Positions 1 through 23,783 of a DNA stretch of 64,000 bases are shown one piece after another. Origin of the DNA: Metridium senile (lineage: Eukaryota; Cnidaria; Anthozoa; Actiniaria; Metridiidae). The notes under the pieces were generated by a model. That model saw only the letters and a program-made list of their open reading frames with translations, was not told the origin of the DNA and did no database searches. Position 1 is the stretch's first letter, and each line of letters opens with the position of its first letter. Made by a program: the position numbers and the translations under genes. The DNA is taken from assembly GCA_949775045.1 (NCBI GenBank), contig OX459101.1, forward strand, positions 891,501-955,500, written 5' to 3'.

Positions 1-770
1 TTTTTTGCAGTTTACCATATTACCAGTTTACAATATTATGTCGTAATCGCCGAAGAAGAGTTCGGGTCACGTTTCAATTGGCTAGTCGCTAGTCGGTCCG
101 TTCGGATCATGTCGTAATCGTGTAAAGGCGACACAATCATCGTTGCAAAACTTTCTCAAAATGGTAATTTGCTAGCTTGAAACACCACACATACCAAACT
201 CTTAGTCCCATTCTTCAATGATGAAGCTTTTGTTATTCATAATAAGCATTTTTTGATAGTTTTTGAGTAGTTTTTTCTGTGCTTTCTGCCATGTGTCCGC
301 CATCTTGGATTTTTAGCCTGCGTAGCGGAAGGGAGAGGAAAGGGGGGAGGGGAGGGTCAAACTCGATTCTGATTGGTTGGAAGCTAACTTACACTCTTAT
401 ACTCACTCACTCATGCCCGATGACATAGTGGATAGCTTTTAGCTCTTCGAGCTAAAGCTAGCCACAAAAAGTATTTTGGTGTGTAAAATCCCCTCCCCTC
501 CCCACCGTTTCCCTCCTCTCCCCCTAAATATCATTGTGGCTGGCTAAAGATTTATTGTCGGGGAAATGAGAGCACCCCTTTGTGGGTTGATGAAATAATG
601 ATTACTTCGAAAATGACTCTGAATTATTTTTGTCCAAGATTGTAGCTTGATTGGTCTGTTCCACCCTCCCCTCCTTTGCAACCCAGCAGGAAGGCTCCCT
701 TGTGGTAAAACATGATTGCATTGTTTGTAAAAAACCCTTGTAAAACCAGTTTACAAAACTGGTAACTTAC
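1..770. other. Presumed intron of gene Z
   Basis: No coding exon is recognisable here. It holds C/T-rich tracts and text shared with the introns beside the homologous Fib-N exons near 10.0-10.2, 16.8-17.05 and 18.95-19.2 kb. These parallels make it most likely an intron of gene Z. Confidence 0.5.
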
Positions 771-3700
771 CTCCTGTAGACATATTGCAATATGCCTGTT
801 TTGATTGGTGCGCATGTTTAATCCAGTACACACCGCTGGACGGTGAGTATGTTCTATTCCAAGTCTTGATCTCCATGCACGTTTCTCCAGGTAACTCTTC
901 ATGAGAACCAATGGCAGCTGAGTAAAACAACAATAAAAGTTCGAAACATCAATGTTAGTTCATCTAAATTTCTCACATAAACCTATAGATAATAATGAAA
1001 TATTTTGGAAAACACCGAAGAGACACAATACAGTACGCAATCTTGAAAACAATGCCATTACCATATATGGTATTGTAGGTGAGAAGTAACAAAAGACTAA
1101 TTAGCGCGCAAGATTTTTTTTTGAATAAGATTGCAACAGAACAATAGACATATCTTTGATACGAAAATGTTTTACCATACTTAACTGAGAAAATTAAAAA
1201 ACCTCAATCTTTATTTAATTTGGCAAAATGTAAAAACTGCATGCTGGTGTTTGCATACAGGATCTACAGCCGGTCGAGCGCTAACCTCCTTATTTACTGT
1301 ACGAATTTTTGCCGAATAAATCGCACCACATCATATATTAAAATACACGGAAATAATATAAAATAATCAAATATGTCGGTTATAATGTTATTAGTGCATC
1401 TATGTTACCAACTTTAACTGTTTTTCTCAGGCTTCAGTATAATAATAATAAGTTTATTGCTAAAATTGACTGGCAATTCAAAACGGAATAGAAAAACTCA
1501 ATATTTATACATTATTGTTTTAAATTATATCTAAAATATTTACACATTATAGATAAAGTACATGTTAAATTTGTCCCATTTCTTAAATGAATTTAGAATG
1601 AAGCTGTTCTGGGACCTTTTTGTCCTGCACTTGAGATATTGGAATTCTCCTAGGCTTTTTAAGGCTATAGTTTTTGGACATAAGTTTTGGTTAAAGGCTA
1701 ATGTAGTTTACTATCTCAGGACATGTAATGTTTTTGTAAAATTTTATACATAAATGTTCGCGTCTCTCGTAGTGAGAGGTAAGAAAACATTTCTGTCGCT
1801 TGTTGGAATCAAATTATACAAGAAAGTTCTACAAGAAAAGTAGTTGTTGTAGCACTCAAAGACCAGCTAGAAGCCATCCAGCGTCGGGCGCTCCGCATCG
1901 TGCACACACAGTTGTCATATAAGGACGCTCTTAAAAAACTCAATCTTAAAACAAGGAATTCCTACCAGTTACAGATGAGATGTTTGTTGATCTAATAACG
2001 TTGCAATAACACGCCATCTACGTTTTTTTCACTTCAAACTTTATAAAAATGTTCAACCGTCTAGAAATAGTTACGACACCGCCATATATCTCTGGAAAGT
2101 TTCCTGTTCCAACTAGCAAGTGAAAATTTAATTTTTTCATTTTGAAATTTGCACATAATTCCACAAAATTCCTATACCACGCCTTTTCTACTTGAAATCA
2201 TAAAAAGTGGTCATAATTCTATGTTTTTTGTTATTTTTTTTGACGTAAACAGGAAGTCACTACAAGCAAACTTGGGATAACTGTCCCGCACAATTTGATA
2301 TGTTTGTTTTTTAAATTCAATATGCAATTAAAAAATTAAGATTATTTACTCAAGCTTAAGCGATTCGGGCAATCATCAAATATCTAATGGCCACTAATGG
2401 CATATAGTAAATATCGGCAAACAAATTTCAACTAAGCATTTCGTTTTTAAAAGTTTTATAATGAAATTAAAGGGGGACTTGGACCAAAATCAATGAAAAT
2501 AGTTTAAAAAATGAATTGAAACTTATGAAACAATCATGAAATCATTATCATGAAACAATATTTTGTTTACATCCAAAAAGATACATAAAAACATAAAAGT
2601 TGTTAGCATTTAAAATTGAAGGAGCTGACGTCATTGGGAACTTTTCCAGTTTCTTCATAAAACATTACATTGCTACCGGGTTTGGAAGGGATCGACTTGA
2701 AGGGATTTTGACCGCATAAAATCACTTTTAACCGTGTAACATATCTGAAAAATTTAACAAAAACGCATTCTTTATCAAATGACCCGTATTTTGCCCGGCG
2801 CGCGCTCTTAAGAAAACCTTCGGAACAAGTGCGGGGTCCGTACGGCTTTTTCACCTGGTCCGCACAAACACATACGGACCCGCTACTCGAAACATCACAA
2901 CAAAAATGGCGCGCGCCGTGTAAAATACGGGTCATATGATAAAAAACTTATTGACTGAGTTAAGTCGGGCCGTACGGGAAAATATTTGGCTCTTGGTCAT
3001 GACCGCGAGCCAAATATTGTCCCGTACGGCCCTCCCACTCAGTCAATAAGTACTTAAACGCATCAAAAACAACGGGAAACCGCAAAACTGGGATTAAAAT
3101 TAGGATAGAAGAAAATGGGCTCTACTAGAAGGATAAGAAGAACACCGTTGAATAAACTTATTTTTTATATAACAAAGATATAACGCACGATCTCATTGCA
3201 ATAAGCAGGCCGTACGGACCGGAAAAGCAAGAGCAGCTTTGCTTTTTCCTCTTTGAATATTTTTTTTTTGCCTTTTTATTTTCTTATTTGACGGATTATT
3301 TTTTGATGACAATGAGAAAACTACGTTCGCATGAAAATACGGAGAAGAACAGGTCGTAATAATATGTTTCCTATTTATTCTTTATTATAAATTTTTTCCC
3401 TAAATTTGCTATATAATAAATATTTTATATAACGTACGGCACTCGCGCTCGGTTAATAAGATATTAATATAAGTATATAAGTATATAACACAGATTAAAG
3501 TAATTTATATGCAAAAAGAAACTATTTTCATGAAAGCAACGTGCACTGACCTGGTGTTGGTTTTTCAAAATACACACCCATCGAGTTGTCTCGTTTTTTG
3601 GACGGTTTCGCTGTAATTGTTCTGTTATTCAGCTCACACATCAAACTATCCCGATAGAAGTTGATACTCATACAGCCGATCTTCTCTTTGCACTTTTCGT

Positions 3701-3845
3701 AACACTCATGGATATTTTCGTCGCGAAATGAAGACAAGACATGGTCTACAAGAATAATCCCACTGACGGAGACATAGCACTTTTGAGCGAGTGAGGAAGA
3801 AACCAGTGACGCTAAAACACACAGGAAGAATCCTAAGTGTGCCAT
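771..3845 (-). CDS. Gene Z: secreted PAN/apple mosaic protein, 5' two exons (continues off left edge)
   Basis: Two coding exons of a secreted mosaic protein are visible. Exon 1 (3845-3551, 295 nt) starts at the ATG at 3845 and encodes a hydrophobic signal peptide (about residues 1-20) and a cysteine-rich PAN/apple-like domain to residue 98. It ends in phase 1 before a GTCAGT donor. Exon 2 (917-771, 147 nt, phase 1-1) follows a CTCAG acceptor and ends at a GTAAGT donor. It encodes about 48 residues resembling the start of fibrinogen-like or collagen-C domains (Cys-x-Glu-Ile-Lys, Ser-Gly-Val-Tyr-Trp-Ile, Tyr-Cys-Asn-Met). By comparison with genes B and C, EGF and C-terminal exons should lie left of position 1. 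Exon 1 is closer in sequence to gene C than to gene B. The splice model rests on exact agreement with the paralogues. Function is unknown; secretion and extracellular binding are inferred. Confidence 0.75.
1861..1995 (+). mobile_element. LINE fragment (C-terminal end of a reverse transcriptase ORF)
   Basis: A 44-codon open stretch reads DQLEAIQRRALRIVH and continues with a Leu-Ser-Tyr-Lys-Asp-Ala-Leu segment, then a stop codon. The pattern 'QRRALRI' followed by 'LSY.dAL..LNL.T' is typical of the region after the reverse transcriptase domain in CR1/L2/jockey-like non-LTR retrotransposons. It is a short relic inside the presumed gene Z intron. Confidence 0.6.
2774..2940. repeat. Foldback (MITE-like) element 1 in gene Z intron
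   Basis: Two arms of about 32 bp (2774-2806 and 2908-2940) are near-perfect inverted copies around the motif ATGACCCGTATTTT and a GCGCGC run. The total length is about 167 bp with no coding capacity. It directly abuts a second palindrome. Confidence 0.65.
2946..3053. repeat. Foldback element 2 (nearly complete palindrome)
   Basis: Arms of about 46 bp (2946-2992 and 3006-3053) pair around a short centre. The outer ends read ACTTATTGACTGAG and CTCAGTCAATAAGT. Related outer-end text occurs near 5.86 and 14.49 kb, which suggests a dispersed family. Confidence 0.65.
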
Positions 3846-3888
3846 GGTTGAGCACCACGATGTATATGAAGTAGCCCAAGAGACTGAA

Positions 3889-3900
3889 GCTATATATAAT
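3889..3900 (-). promoter_or_regulatory. TATA-like box of gene Z
   Basis: On the coding strand ATTATATATAGC lies about 45-55 nt upstream of the ATG at 3845. Gene C shares the roughly 40 nt of leader below it but not the TATA text. This is a sequence-level prediction only. Confidence 0.4.
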
Positions 3901-6797
3901 TAAATCATGTAAAGGAAAGTATCCAATCAGCGCGAAGTAAACACAACTTGTTAGTACCACTCCGAGGGGAAATATTTGGGCTTCAATACTAGACTAACCG
4001 GGATAGGGAGCATTCTAGGATTTTGTAATCCATTGACAATTGTATAATAAATGTGGAAAAACTATCTAGAGTCATTGTCTGAGAAAACCTGGCAGGGGCG
4101 ACAGATGGGGGTCGGCTGTATTTTACTATTTGATAGTCATTCAATGAAAATAAGAATGGCCAAATATTAGCATCACCACCCCCTTCGGTTTTGGCTCCAA
4201 GAAGACCAATCTGACGTGAATTTTAACTCAACTGAGTCGGAAATACAATATGCTTATTCACTTCTTTTAAATTTCAAAGTGTTACTTAATGTCCAAAGAG
4301 TACAGTGTGGCAATAACTATTTATTTGAAAAAAGGGTTTTTTTTGCTGTGTTGTTTATCGTCTACACATCTAACTTTGAGCGACGATACGATTTTAGCCA
4401 AATTTAAAAATGTTTTCTTAAAAATGCCACTGTGTTTCCGAACTTTATTTGCGTCTTGTACTAAAAAAGGGTTTCTTGTTGTATTTCATCAAACTAGATT
4501 GTGGGATCTATCTTTCTTTGAAAATAAAATATGCTGTAAGTCAATGGATTGGCATAAATTAACTAACAATTTCCGGCTAATTAGCATACATGATAACACA
4601 TAGACTACTCTACTCTGAACAAATTAGTTTTGAATATCGATCCATCCATGAAAAGTTCTTCAATTTCTCTCTTGGTTGCATGCATGGTCGCTTATTTCTC
4701 GTAGCCTCTAGTCTCAGGTTTTCATTACGTAGGAGTTAACCTAACGTTTTTTATCTATCTTTGTATGTTGGTGTATTCATTGTCAGTTTTGATCTTTTTT
4801 CGATTAATTCATTGAAAAATTTATCATTTTTCCACAGTTTGTTGTCCTTTTCAGATTTAGGTTTTTCTGGTAGTGTTTGTTATACTGCTGCCTTTAATTA
4901 TTCAATCAGGTGTTTGGAGATTTCCGTCGTATCATTTTCAGAGAAGAGCTGTCCAAAAGTTGCTCCAAAAAGTCAAAAAAGCTGCTCATAATTTCCCAAA
5001 AAGCTGCTCAAAAGTTGCCTAAAAAAAAACAAAATGAAGTAGCTTAAAAGTTGCTCAAAAATCTAAAAGTTGCTAAAAGTTGACTTATCTTATAAATTTG
5101 ATGATTTCATAAGCATAGAATTCCTTCAGGTTTAATAATATAACGTGTTAACATAAATTTAAAATATTTTCTTACAAATTACCACAGGAATACCACTGCT
5201 TATAAACAAGTGTATTCAAATACTGTAAATAGAGATTACTTCGTGGTTAGTGAGTGCGTACGATTTCTATTCACGAGTTGTGAAGAATTACAAACGCATC
5301 GCCAACTATTCCGGCCATTGAGCCCGCGCACCATCAGCGGTCATCATTTTGATTGTCCACAATAATCATAAGAGAATGTATGCGAGGAAAATATAAACAT
5401 GAAATAACTGCACTAACAGTTTGATAATTTTGATTTACCTAACCGGAACTCAATAATACAACTTAAAATAAAGCTTTATAACCAATTGTTACCTTTGTAC
5501 GTGTTTATTTTACCTTTCCTTTCAATTTGTGAACACAACTGAAAGACGTCGGCGCTCTTTTCCCCTTCGAGCTTTATAAAAACTCACGAAAACTTGCATT
5601 TTTGGACGGTAGTAGCGCCAAACAAACGTTCGGCACTTCATTTACCGTGGTGGATAAGTAAATAGTATCACATTTTCAATTATCTCCGAAAGTTCTACAC
5701 GTATGGGTAGATATTAAACCGTTCTTTTTGCCTTTTGAAAATGTTGATTCTTGTAAAAATGTTGGTGGAAGGATCAGTCAGGAAAGTTCATTTCCGGTTT
5801 GAAACTTAAAACCGAACGATTTTTACATCACTGCATAAATCTCAGTACTTATGAAATAATAAGCACTTAATGACTGGTCCCGAGGGAAACAGTTAGTTTT
5901 GTTTCCCGAGAGGCCTCAATGTTTTCCCGAGGCTCCGGCCGAGGGTTAATGACTATCACCATTACGTCACAGTCTATTGTACCCATGCCTTACTCATGGA
6001 TTACTTGTCACTCTACGGCGGATCAATGATCCGCCGTTTACCTCATACATATCATTATATCGCATCTGATGACGTCACCTCGGCTGATCCGCAATCCGCC
6101 GTGATCCCCCTGGCGCATAACCCCTATTTCGAATACTACTCACATATCAAGAAACATAGAAGTAGCGAACTCTTTCGACGAATCTTTGAGCTTTTGAGTG
6201 TTTCTGAATGTCCTTAAATGCATCCCTGAGAAGAAAACTATCGTGTAATAGTATTCAGTGAATATAATAAAGGATTGGGCATGGTATGTTATGTGTATTT
6301 CTGTTGTATTATCAAAGTAACAATATTGATCAACTCAGTTTGTCCGCTTTGGTGTTATTAAACAATCGTTGTAGTAAAAATACGTTTAAAAACGTTGAGC
6401 TCCAAATATAAAGTTAATAAGTATTTTTATTGTCCATAGTATATTATTATGTCTGAGTAGCTCTATGGCATATTTTAACTGCTAGTCCGTGGATCGGAAT
6501 GAGATGCCTGCGAAGCGGCCGAATTTTATTGTAATCTACTCCAACATCAAAGCTTGTTATTTACATCTATTTACGGAAAATATACAAAATATTACGGCAC
6601 AAATGTTGTAAAATACATAGAGAACTTAAATACAGTGAAATGTTTTGAGATATTAGCAGGATTACTTAGGATTATTTGGATTGAGAAGGTATTATGAGCT
6701 TTGATAATTTCGTGATACACGAAAGTAGACCGAGGCACGCAAAGTTAAGCATCACGGTCGATTGTTGGTCTTTAATAACTCGTCTAACTCTTTTACT

Positions 6798-6935
6798 CCA
6801 ACGAAGGGCTAAATCTCGAAACGTCAGTAAAATCAAGTCAATACTTCTTACGGTGTTACAAATTTCATTATATTACCTATCGTTTATATCAAACACCGAC
6901 GCAGCCTATACTAGCCTTTTCCGCAGGCTACTCAA
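6798..6935 (+). mobile_element. Dispersed repeat with hammerhead-like head
   Basis: The segment begins ACGAAGGGCTAAATCTCGAA followed by ACGTCAG, then about 100 bp (GGTGTTACAAATTTCATT ... ACCGACGCAGCCTATACTAG). Matching copies lie at 32556-32700 and, without the head, at 61205-61320. The head looks like a decayed hammerhead core: a short stem-loop followed by CGAAACGTC. Confidence 0.6.
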
Positions 6936-7369
6936 TAAGGATTCCTTTGTTGGCGCGATCGGGATTCCTGTAAGAGATGCCTGCAGATGAGGGTAAGCCT
7001 ATAGTACATGTACTAGTTTACTCGCTAGTTTCCATTTATTAAATATACAATAACGGTATCAAGTGTGTGTGGTGACCAATGGAGTATAAACTTTCCAGTT
7101 GTTCACCACCTAAATGTAATTACCATATAATGAGGCCAGTTATTATTTGAGATGTAAATCATTTAAAAAGTATTATAATAATAAACTCAAAAGCTATTTG
7201 TACTATGATTATAGACAGACATAATAATGTTACGTATTTATCGATTTTTGTTTCCTTTCTAGTATTTTTTTACATAAGATTCCAAAGCCCTTACGTAATT
7301 CCTCCCGTAAATCAACACAAATACCGCTGGTTTGTTTGACTCACGTGCTCATCTGCGATAAGAGCTATT

Positions 7370-7721
7370 AGAACGATTTCACATAAGCGTTTTTAACATG
7401 CAAATTATGTTTTGTCGAGTATTTAACATGCAAATGAGTTGTCACCTCGACAACTGAGGCAAGCGCACGTGGGCAGCTTCACGGCTCATTCACTGGGGTA
7501 TGATTCTCGTTTTAAAAAAAGTTGAGCAGAAATTGTCAAAATATGTCAACTATCTTTTAGTGCGAAATTACGTAGCCGCTAAATAGCCATGAAACTGCCG
7601 CCATGGTATGCCTTGATTAGCAAGGTGACAACTCATCTAAGGTGACAACTCATTTGCATATTAAATACTCGACTATTAAAAACATACTTGCATGTTAAAA
7701 ACGCGTATGTGAAATCGTTCT
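7370..7721. mobile_element. MITE-like foldback element, 352 bp
   Basis: Arms of about 80 bp (from 7370, AGAACGATTTCACATA; and to 7721, TATGTGAAATCGTTCT) are inverted copies with indels. The paralogous flank downstream of gene B (about 13.46-13.53 kb) lacks the element, so it inserted after the duplication. Confidence 0.7.
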
Positions 7722-7934
7722 ATTGGGCTATACCTGTCATAATTGTCTCACAAACGTTTTTTTGCATTACTTAATGCTTTTTAAACTTATTTCTATAGAT
7801 CAGATAAACAAAACGCCATGTTTTAGTTTAAAACTAAATCCTTGTGTGCTTATCACAAAGGGTCAGTTTAATCAATACTTTTTAAATCAACTGTAAAGAA
7901 TCAAATTTTTAAAATCAAATTTCTACGATTAAAC

Positions 7935-10354
7935 TTAGCCGCCAAATTGTTTGAAAACTTTGACTTCGTCTGGTTGGAAATATAACGATCCTGCAAGAAG
8001 ATTTTGTGCTTGGCTCGACCCATAAGGGTAGCCTTGTAATGGGTAAGAGTATCCAAAATTGGTGTAGGAGCCCGTGTTATTGCCCGCGTTATCACAAAGA
8101 CGTATATCAAGACCGCGGCCAAATGTTGACAGGTATCCTATACCTCCGTATATAGCATAGTCAATGGCGACAACGTTTGCCTTGAATGGCTTCAAGTTGT
8201 CTCGGTTGACAAAGGAGAATATGAAAGAGTTGGCAGATTTTATGTAAGAATTACTGGAATCTGTAAACAGAAATAAAAATAAATTGTAGAGGGTGAAAAA
8301 TAAACAAGAAATGTGTATTAGATCGACAAGCAAGTAGCAATGATCGTCTTTGACAATATTAATGCTTCGTCCAGAGTCATATAGTTACCACTATACAGGC
8401 TTCTAGCGTTCCGGTTAACAATGGGGACTCCATCTTGTAAAGTGAGCACCGAGTTGCTATATGTTGTGGCCTTGAAAAACATTGCAAAGTTTTAAGTAAG
8501 CCAGTCTGCTCTAATATGACATTACATTAGTATGGCAGCTTGCAAGACTCTTCCAAGACCACAGTACGGTGACTCGGTTCTCACTATTCAAGATGGCGCA
8601 CCTTTTGTTAATCCTAACAGAAGAAGGCTGTACATGTATTGTGAACAAACAAATCGATGAAAAAATACATAAATATGAAAAGACAAGAAGCGTAGTAACT
8701 GAATTATTTTAATAAAATCAATATCACAGTCATTATTGATTAAATAAATAAAAAGACTGAATGAATTAGCCACTTTCAAAACGAGCACGAGACAGGGCGA
8801 TTCAGTTCAATTCAGTACAAAAGGTTCATAGATATACCAGATCAAATGATAAAAGTTATTTTGCAATAATAAACAATAATAAACTTCAAAAAGTGCTCGT
8901 TTCTAAAGTGGCTAATACTTGTTTCTATAAATGACAAAAATGAAGTACTTACGCCAGCTAGCTTCTGTATAGCCTCCAAATATGTACTGGTTGACTTTAA
9001 TGATGGTGATGGTTTGACCAACACCATCGCATTTCGTGTGGAAAGTACTGGCTGCCCATCCATCGTATTTAGAATGATAACATGTTTCCCATCTTGTTGG
9101 TTTTACAGGAACTGCGGCCAACCATCCGCTCAGATGATCATATTGTGCACGATTTTGGAGGATGTCAGATTGCATCGTATGACCTGGAAAATAGCAAACC
9201 ATTACCAGGAATGATTCAATCTTGCTATTCGCCGAAGGCCAGGTGATTATCGACGAATAATAACCGAGGCAAAGTCGAGTCTATTATTCATCGATCTTTG
9301 TCGAGCCTGAGGAGAATAATTGCTTACTTATAAATACAAAGATGCACATTTCATAAAGTAAAATTAACCATCCTCTTTCGAAAAAAAGCTAGCTGTTTAT
9401 TTTTTATTTCTCAAAGCGCGAGAAACGCCGAAGCTAGTGACTATCGAAAAATAGTTTACCCTAGATATATTTTTATAAATTCAGCTGTTTACTGTAATAT
9501 TATAAGACAAGCCGTATTACACATCCATTTCTTTACAAATGAATAGTCTGGGCTACCTGTGGTGACGAGCAAATAACAAAGCGATTTGGCATTTATTCAA
9601 TAAATGAAGAAGGGTCTAGAAATAATGTCAGATATATATATATAGTGTTTCATCTCTTCACCTTTTGTTTGGCAGTTTTTTCCATAGAAAGGAACGACAC
9701 ATGTACAATTGTAAGTGACTTCGTGCATGTTCCTTGGTTTTTACAAGGCAAAATTCCACAAGGATCGGCAACTGCATGGTGAAAAAAATGGGAACATTTA
9801 TCCATCATGAGTACATTTGCCTGATACAGTTAACCTCCGATATTCGCAAGATAAACGATTTAAAAAAAATGGAAAAAACGTTGACAAAATGTGTTTTATG
9901 AATATAAACAAAACTAAAAAGTATTTTTGTGTGTAAAATTTTCGTCCCCTTTCCTCCCTTCCCTCTCAAATATTATAGCTGCTGGCAAAAGCTTTATTGT
10001 CGGGGGAATGAGAGCACCCCTTTGTAGCTAGTTTGGTGCGAATAATGATTACTTTGAAAATGACTCTCAATTATTTTTGTTCAAGATTGTAGCTTGATTG
10101 GTCTCTTGCACCCCTCCCCTCCTTTGCAACCCAGCAGGAAGGCTCCCTTTTGGTAAAACATGATTGCATTGTTTGTAAAAAAAAACTTGTAAAACCAGTT
10201 TACAAAACTGGTAACTTACCTCCTGTCGACATATTGCAATATGCCTGTTTTGATTGGTGCGCATGTTTAATCCAGTACATACCGCTGATACCGATCATAT
10301 TCTTGATCTCCATGCACGATTCTCCTGGTAACTCTTCATGAGAACCAATGGCAG
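7935..10354 (-). pseudogene. Gene A: truncated Fib-N/EGF/TLDc duplicate, frameshifted EGF exon
   Basis: This is a partial duplicate of the 3' half of gene B. Exons: Fib-N 10354-10220 (135 nt, a 12-nt in-frame deletion relative to the 147-nt form), EGF 9771-9662 (110 nt instead of 120), TLDc-N 9183-8953 (231 nt), TLDc-C 8260-7935 with TAA stop. All splice sites match the paralogues. No signal peptide/PAN exon is found between it and gene B. The EGF exon has lost 10 nt after its second cysteine codon region, which shifts the frame. The two TLDc exons are intact and read through to the C-terminal segment ending Phe-Lys-Gln-Phe-Gly-Gly. Because every exon is phase 1-1, skipping the EGF exon would restore the frame, and the TLDc exons could also serve as alternative 3' exons of gene B. 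Pseudogene is my preferred call. Confidence 0.7.
9226..9312. repeat. Short hairpin repeat in gene A intron
   Basis: ATTCGCCGAAGGCCAGGTGA is followed by an inverted pair built on CGAATAATA and TATTATTC. The orthologous position in gene B (15715-15800) carries the same hairpin, so it predates the A/B duplication. Related text occurs at 28167-28262. Confidence 0.55.
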
Positions 10355-21102
<10,748 letters not shown>

Positions 21103-21463
21103 GGCTGAGCACCACGATGTATATGATTATTATTATTAAACGTATTTGGCTTGTCGGACGTAGCAACAGTAACTAAGATAGAACACAATGAATAGCGGAT
21201 CTATGAATCCACACTGTTATTGCTAAAAAGCCGTTTAAATCATCTTAGCAAAAATCGTGAAGCTTTGAATTAATGAGTATAGTAAGGTGTCAAGTCTTGG
21301 TAATCTTTCTATTGATTGTTAACCTTTCCTGTTTGCCGATGTTTGTCGGTGTTTATGTTGACCCAATTGATATGCGAAACGGTCGGATGTTTATACACTA
21401 TCACTTCAAAATATAGGCTAGCCGATCAACAGGAACTTTATTCTGTAATCAGAGATCATGATA

Positions 21464-21770
21464 CGGGTGGCATGGGTGGCCTAGCAGTGAGAGTGCTGGC
21501 CTCTCACCGCTGTGGTCCAGGTTCGAGTACCGGCTCGGGCATGGATTATATGTGAGTTGAGTTTGTTTGATGTGTTCTTCTCTCCTATGATACGAGGGTT
21601 TTTCTCCGGGTTATCTGGTTTTCCTCCCTCTGCAAAAATGAACATGTGAGCAGAGTTGTGTGCAAAATAATTAACGTAGAGGTAGTGAGTCGGAGTCTCC
21701 CCAATTAGCCACTGGCTAAATACATTGAGACGTTAAAAAAGTGATTTTATTTTTTTTATTTTTTTTTTAT
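21464..21770 (+). mobile_element. tRNA-derived SINE
   Basis: The head has pol III promoter boxes: box A TGGCCTAGCAGTG (21477-21489) and box B GGTTCGAGTACC (21520-21531), at tRNA-like spacing. The body includes TTTTTCTCCGGGTTATCTGG, a core seen in many marine-invertebrate SINEs, and ends in a T-rich tail. Confidence 0.75.
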
Positions 21771-23627
21771 GATGATACTAATTATATAGACACGTATCTC
21801 CAGCATCCACTTGCTCAATTTACTTGTGCTTATTTAAGTCGGGATAAAACCTTAAAATTACAAAAGTTAGAGGAGGGGGTAAGTAGATGGTATAGCCTAC
21901 TACAGAGAGTTGCTTGACAGCAATTATTATATTTCGGTTGAAAATTGGTGGTCAGGTCGTAAAAATACTGAATCGAGCCACCATTGCTGGTTATTGTAGT
22001 AATTTTATTTCTAACAAATTTAGTGAGCTTATTTTGGAAGCTGATTAGGCAAAAAGGTTCCCTACACCAATCCTCACAGTTCTAAAACGAGCGCGATGAC
22101 CCCCCCCCCCCCGTTTTTATTTCAGTTTCTATTTCTACCCATGTAATAGTTTATGTAGAAAAAGTTTAAAAACATTCAATCGAAGGAATTCATGAGTCTC
22201 TAACTACCTTAATACTAAAATTATCATCATGAACCGGAAGGAACATTCAAGTAGGCTATTTGTACTGTATTAATATTCAATAGCATCGACATCGGATAAT
22301 TAAATAAAGAACCTTTTGACAAAGACATAAAATAGTACTTTAAGCTCGCGCAATTGATAATCATTACCACCAAAAGAAAATTAATAAAATACTTTATTTA
22401 TTGACAAACGAAAATTGACTGACGAAGCTGTAACAGGCGAAAAGTTTAAAAATAATCCAAGAAATGTTGCCTTAAAAAGTCATCTATTTCGTATTTCATA
22501 TATATTCAAGGCATGGCAACACCTCATTTTTCCTCTTTAAATATATATATATATATACAGTCAATAAAATGAATTAATAGATTGAAGAAAAGAAGTATAA
22601 ATAGTCGCCCACATGATGGGTCGTATCTATAAAAAAAAACTAGAAAAATAGATAATCAATTGCATCATTTGGCAATCACTTGTAAATAGAGACGTACCAA
22701 GAACCAAGTTTCTCAAAAATAATTCAATTCAAAAATAAACCCCGGCCCTTCACAGGAAGAACAAATACAAACTAATAAGAATTGAAAGTATGAACAAGTT
22801 TGTGCAAATTGCAACGAAATTATGGTATTTTAATTTTTTTGTAAATACAAAGAATGTATGGTTTGGAAGGACGTTTTGGAAGGACATGCATTTCTCTGTA
22901 ATTTTAGCAGTTTGGATGCTTATAATTGTTTTCTATATAGCCAAACGTTCTGAAACTTGGTCAATAAGCTTTTATTTGGTTATTCTTCAATGAGACGGGG
23001 TTATTTTTTCTGGAATTATAATCACATTAGTTTTTCACACTCGTGCCCAGTCCGTTGCTCGACATGAAAAAGGCAAATCAATTGAACCTTTATACAATTA
23101 TTCATTAGAAATAACCAATCACCAACGCAAATAAACAACAACTAGTGTGTTTCGAATATACAAGAGGAAGAAAAAAGGTTTTTATTAATTACATATCCTT
23201 AATAACTCACCATGAACTAACCTTATGTTCATTTTTGACCACTGACGCGAACAATCTCTTTTCCGTATGATAACTAAACGAAAAGATCAAATACATATCA
23301 TAGAACCTAATGCCTACTTTAAATTGTCATCAAGTCAGACAAAAAAAGCATAGTTCTCTATAAGTATAGTTTAGTAAACGAGCAGGAGTGTTTTATCAGG
23401 ATTTAAACCACGCGACGAAGCCAAGTGGTTTTAGACCTGATAAAACACGATCTGCGAGTTTATTAAGGATACACGGGACATTGTACTTTAGGGACATGGT
23501 TTTGAAAATATTATATAATTAAAAATATATAATTTCTCATGAATTATTAATGAGTTTTTTGACCTATTGTAAATAAACTTCATGCTTTTTTTTATTAATA
23601 AATAAGACACACACATACACACAAAAT

Positions 23628-23783
23628 TTACAATTAAAGAGTGCCACAATAAATGTGACACACGAGAAGACAAATAAACTTTACAATTAAAGAGTGCCAC
23701 AATAAATGTGACACACGAGAAGACAAATACACTTTACAATTAAAGAGTGCCACAATAAATGTGACACACGAGAAGACAAATAA
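23628..23783. repeat. Minisatellite, 53-bp unit x 3
   Basis: Three near-identical units containing AGAGTGCCACAATAAATGTG and ACACACGAGAAGACAAATA. Confidence 0.9.

Larger units (their letters stand above)
3846..7934. other. Spacer between gene A remnant and gene Z
   Basis: No conserved coding exon was recognised. The stretch is AT-rich with short scattered open frames. It includes a palindromic segment near 5865-5960 (CCCGAGGGAAAC and its inverse), a dispersed hammerhead-like repeat (6798-6935) and a foldback element (7370-7721). Confidence 0.5.

Noticed and set aside
2603..2935. 110-aa minus-strand frame
   Set aside because: It spans a foldback element and has no domain.
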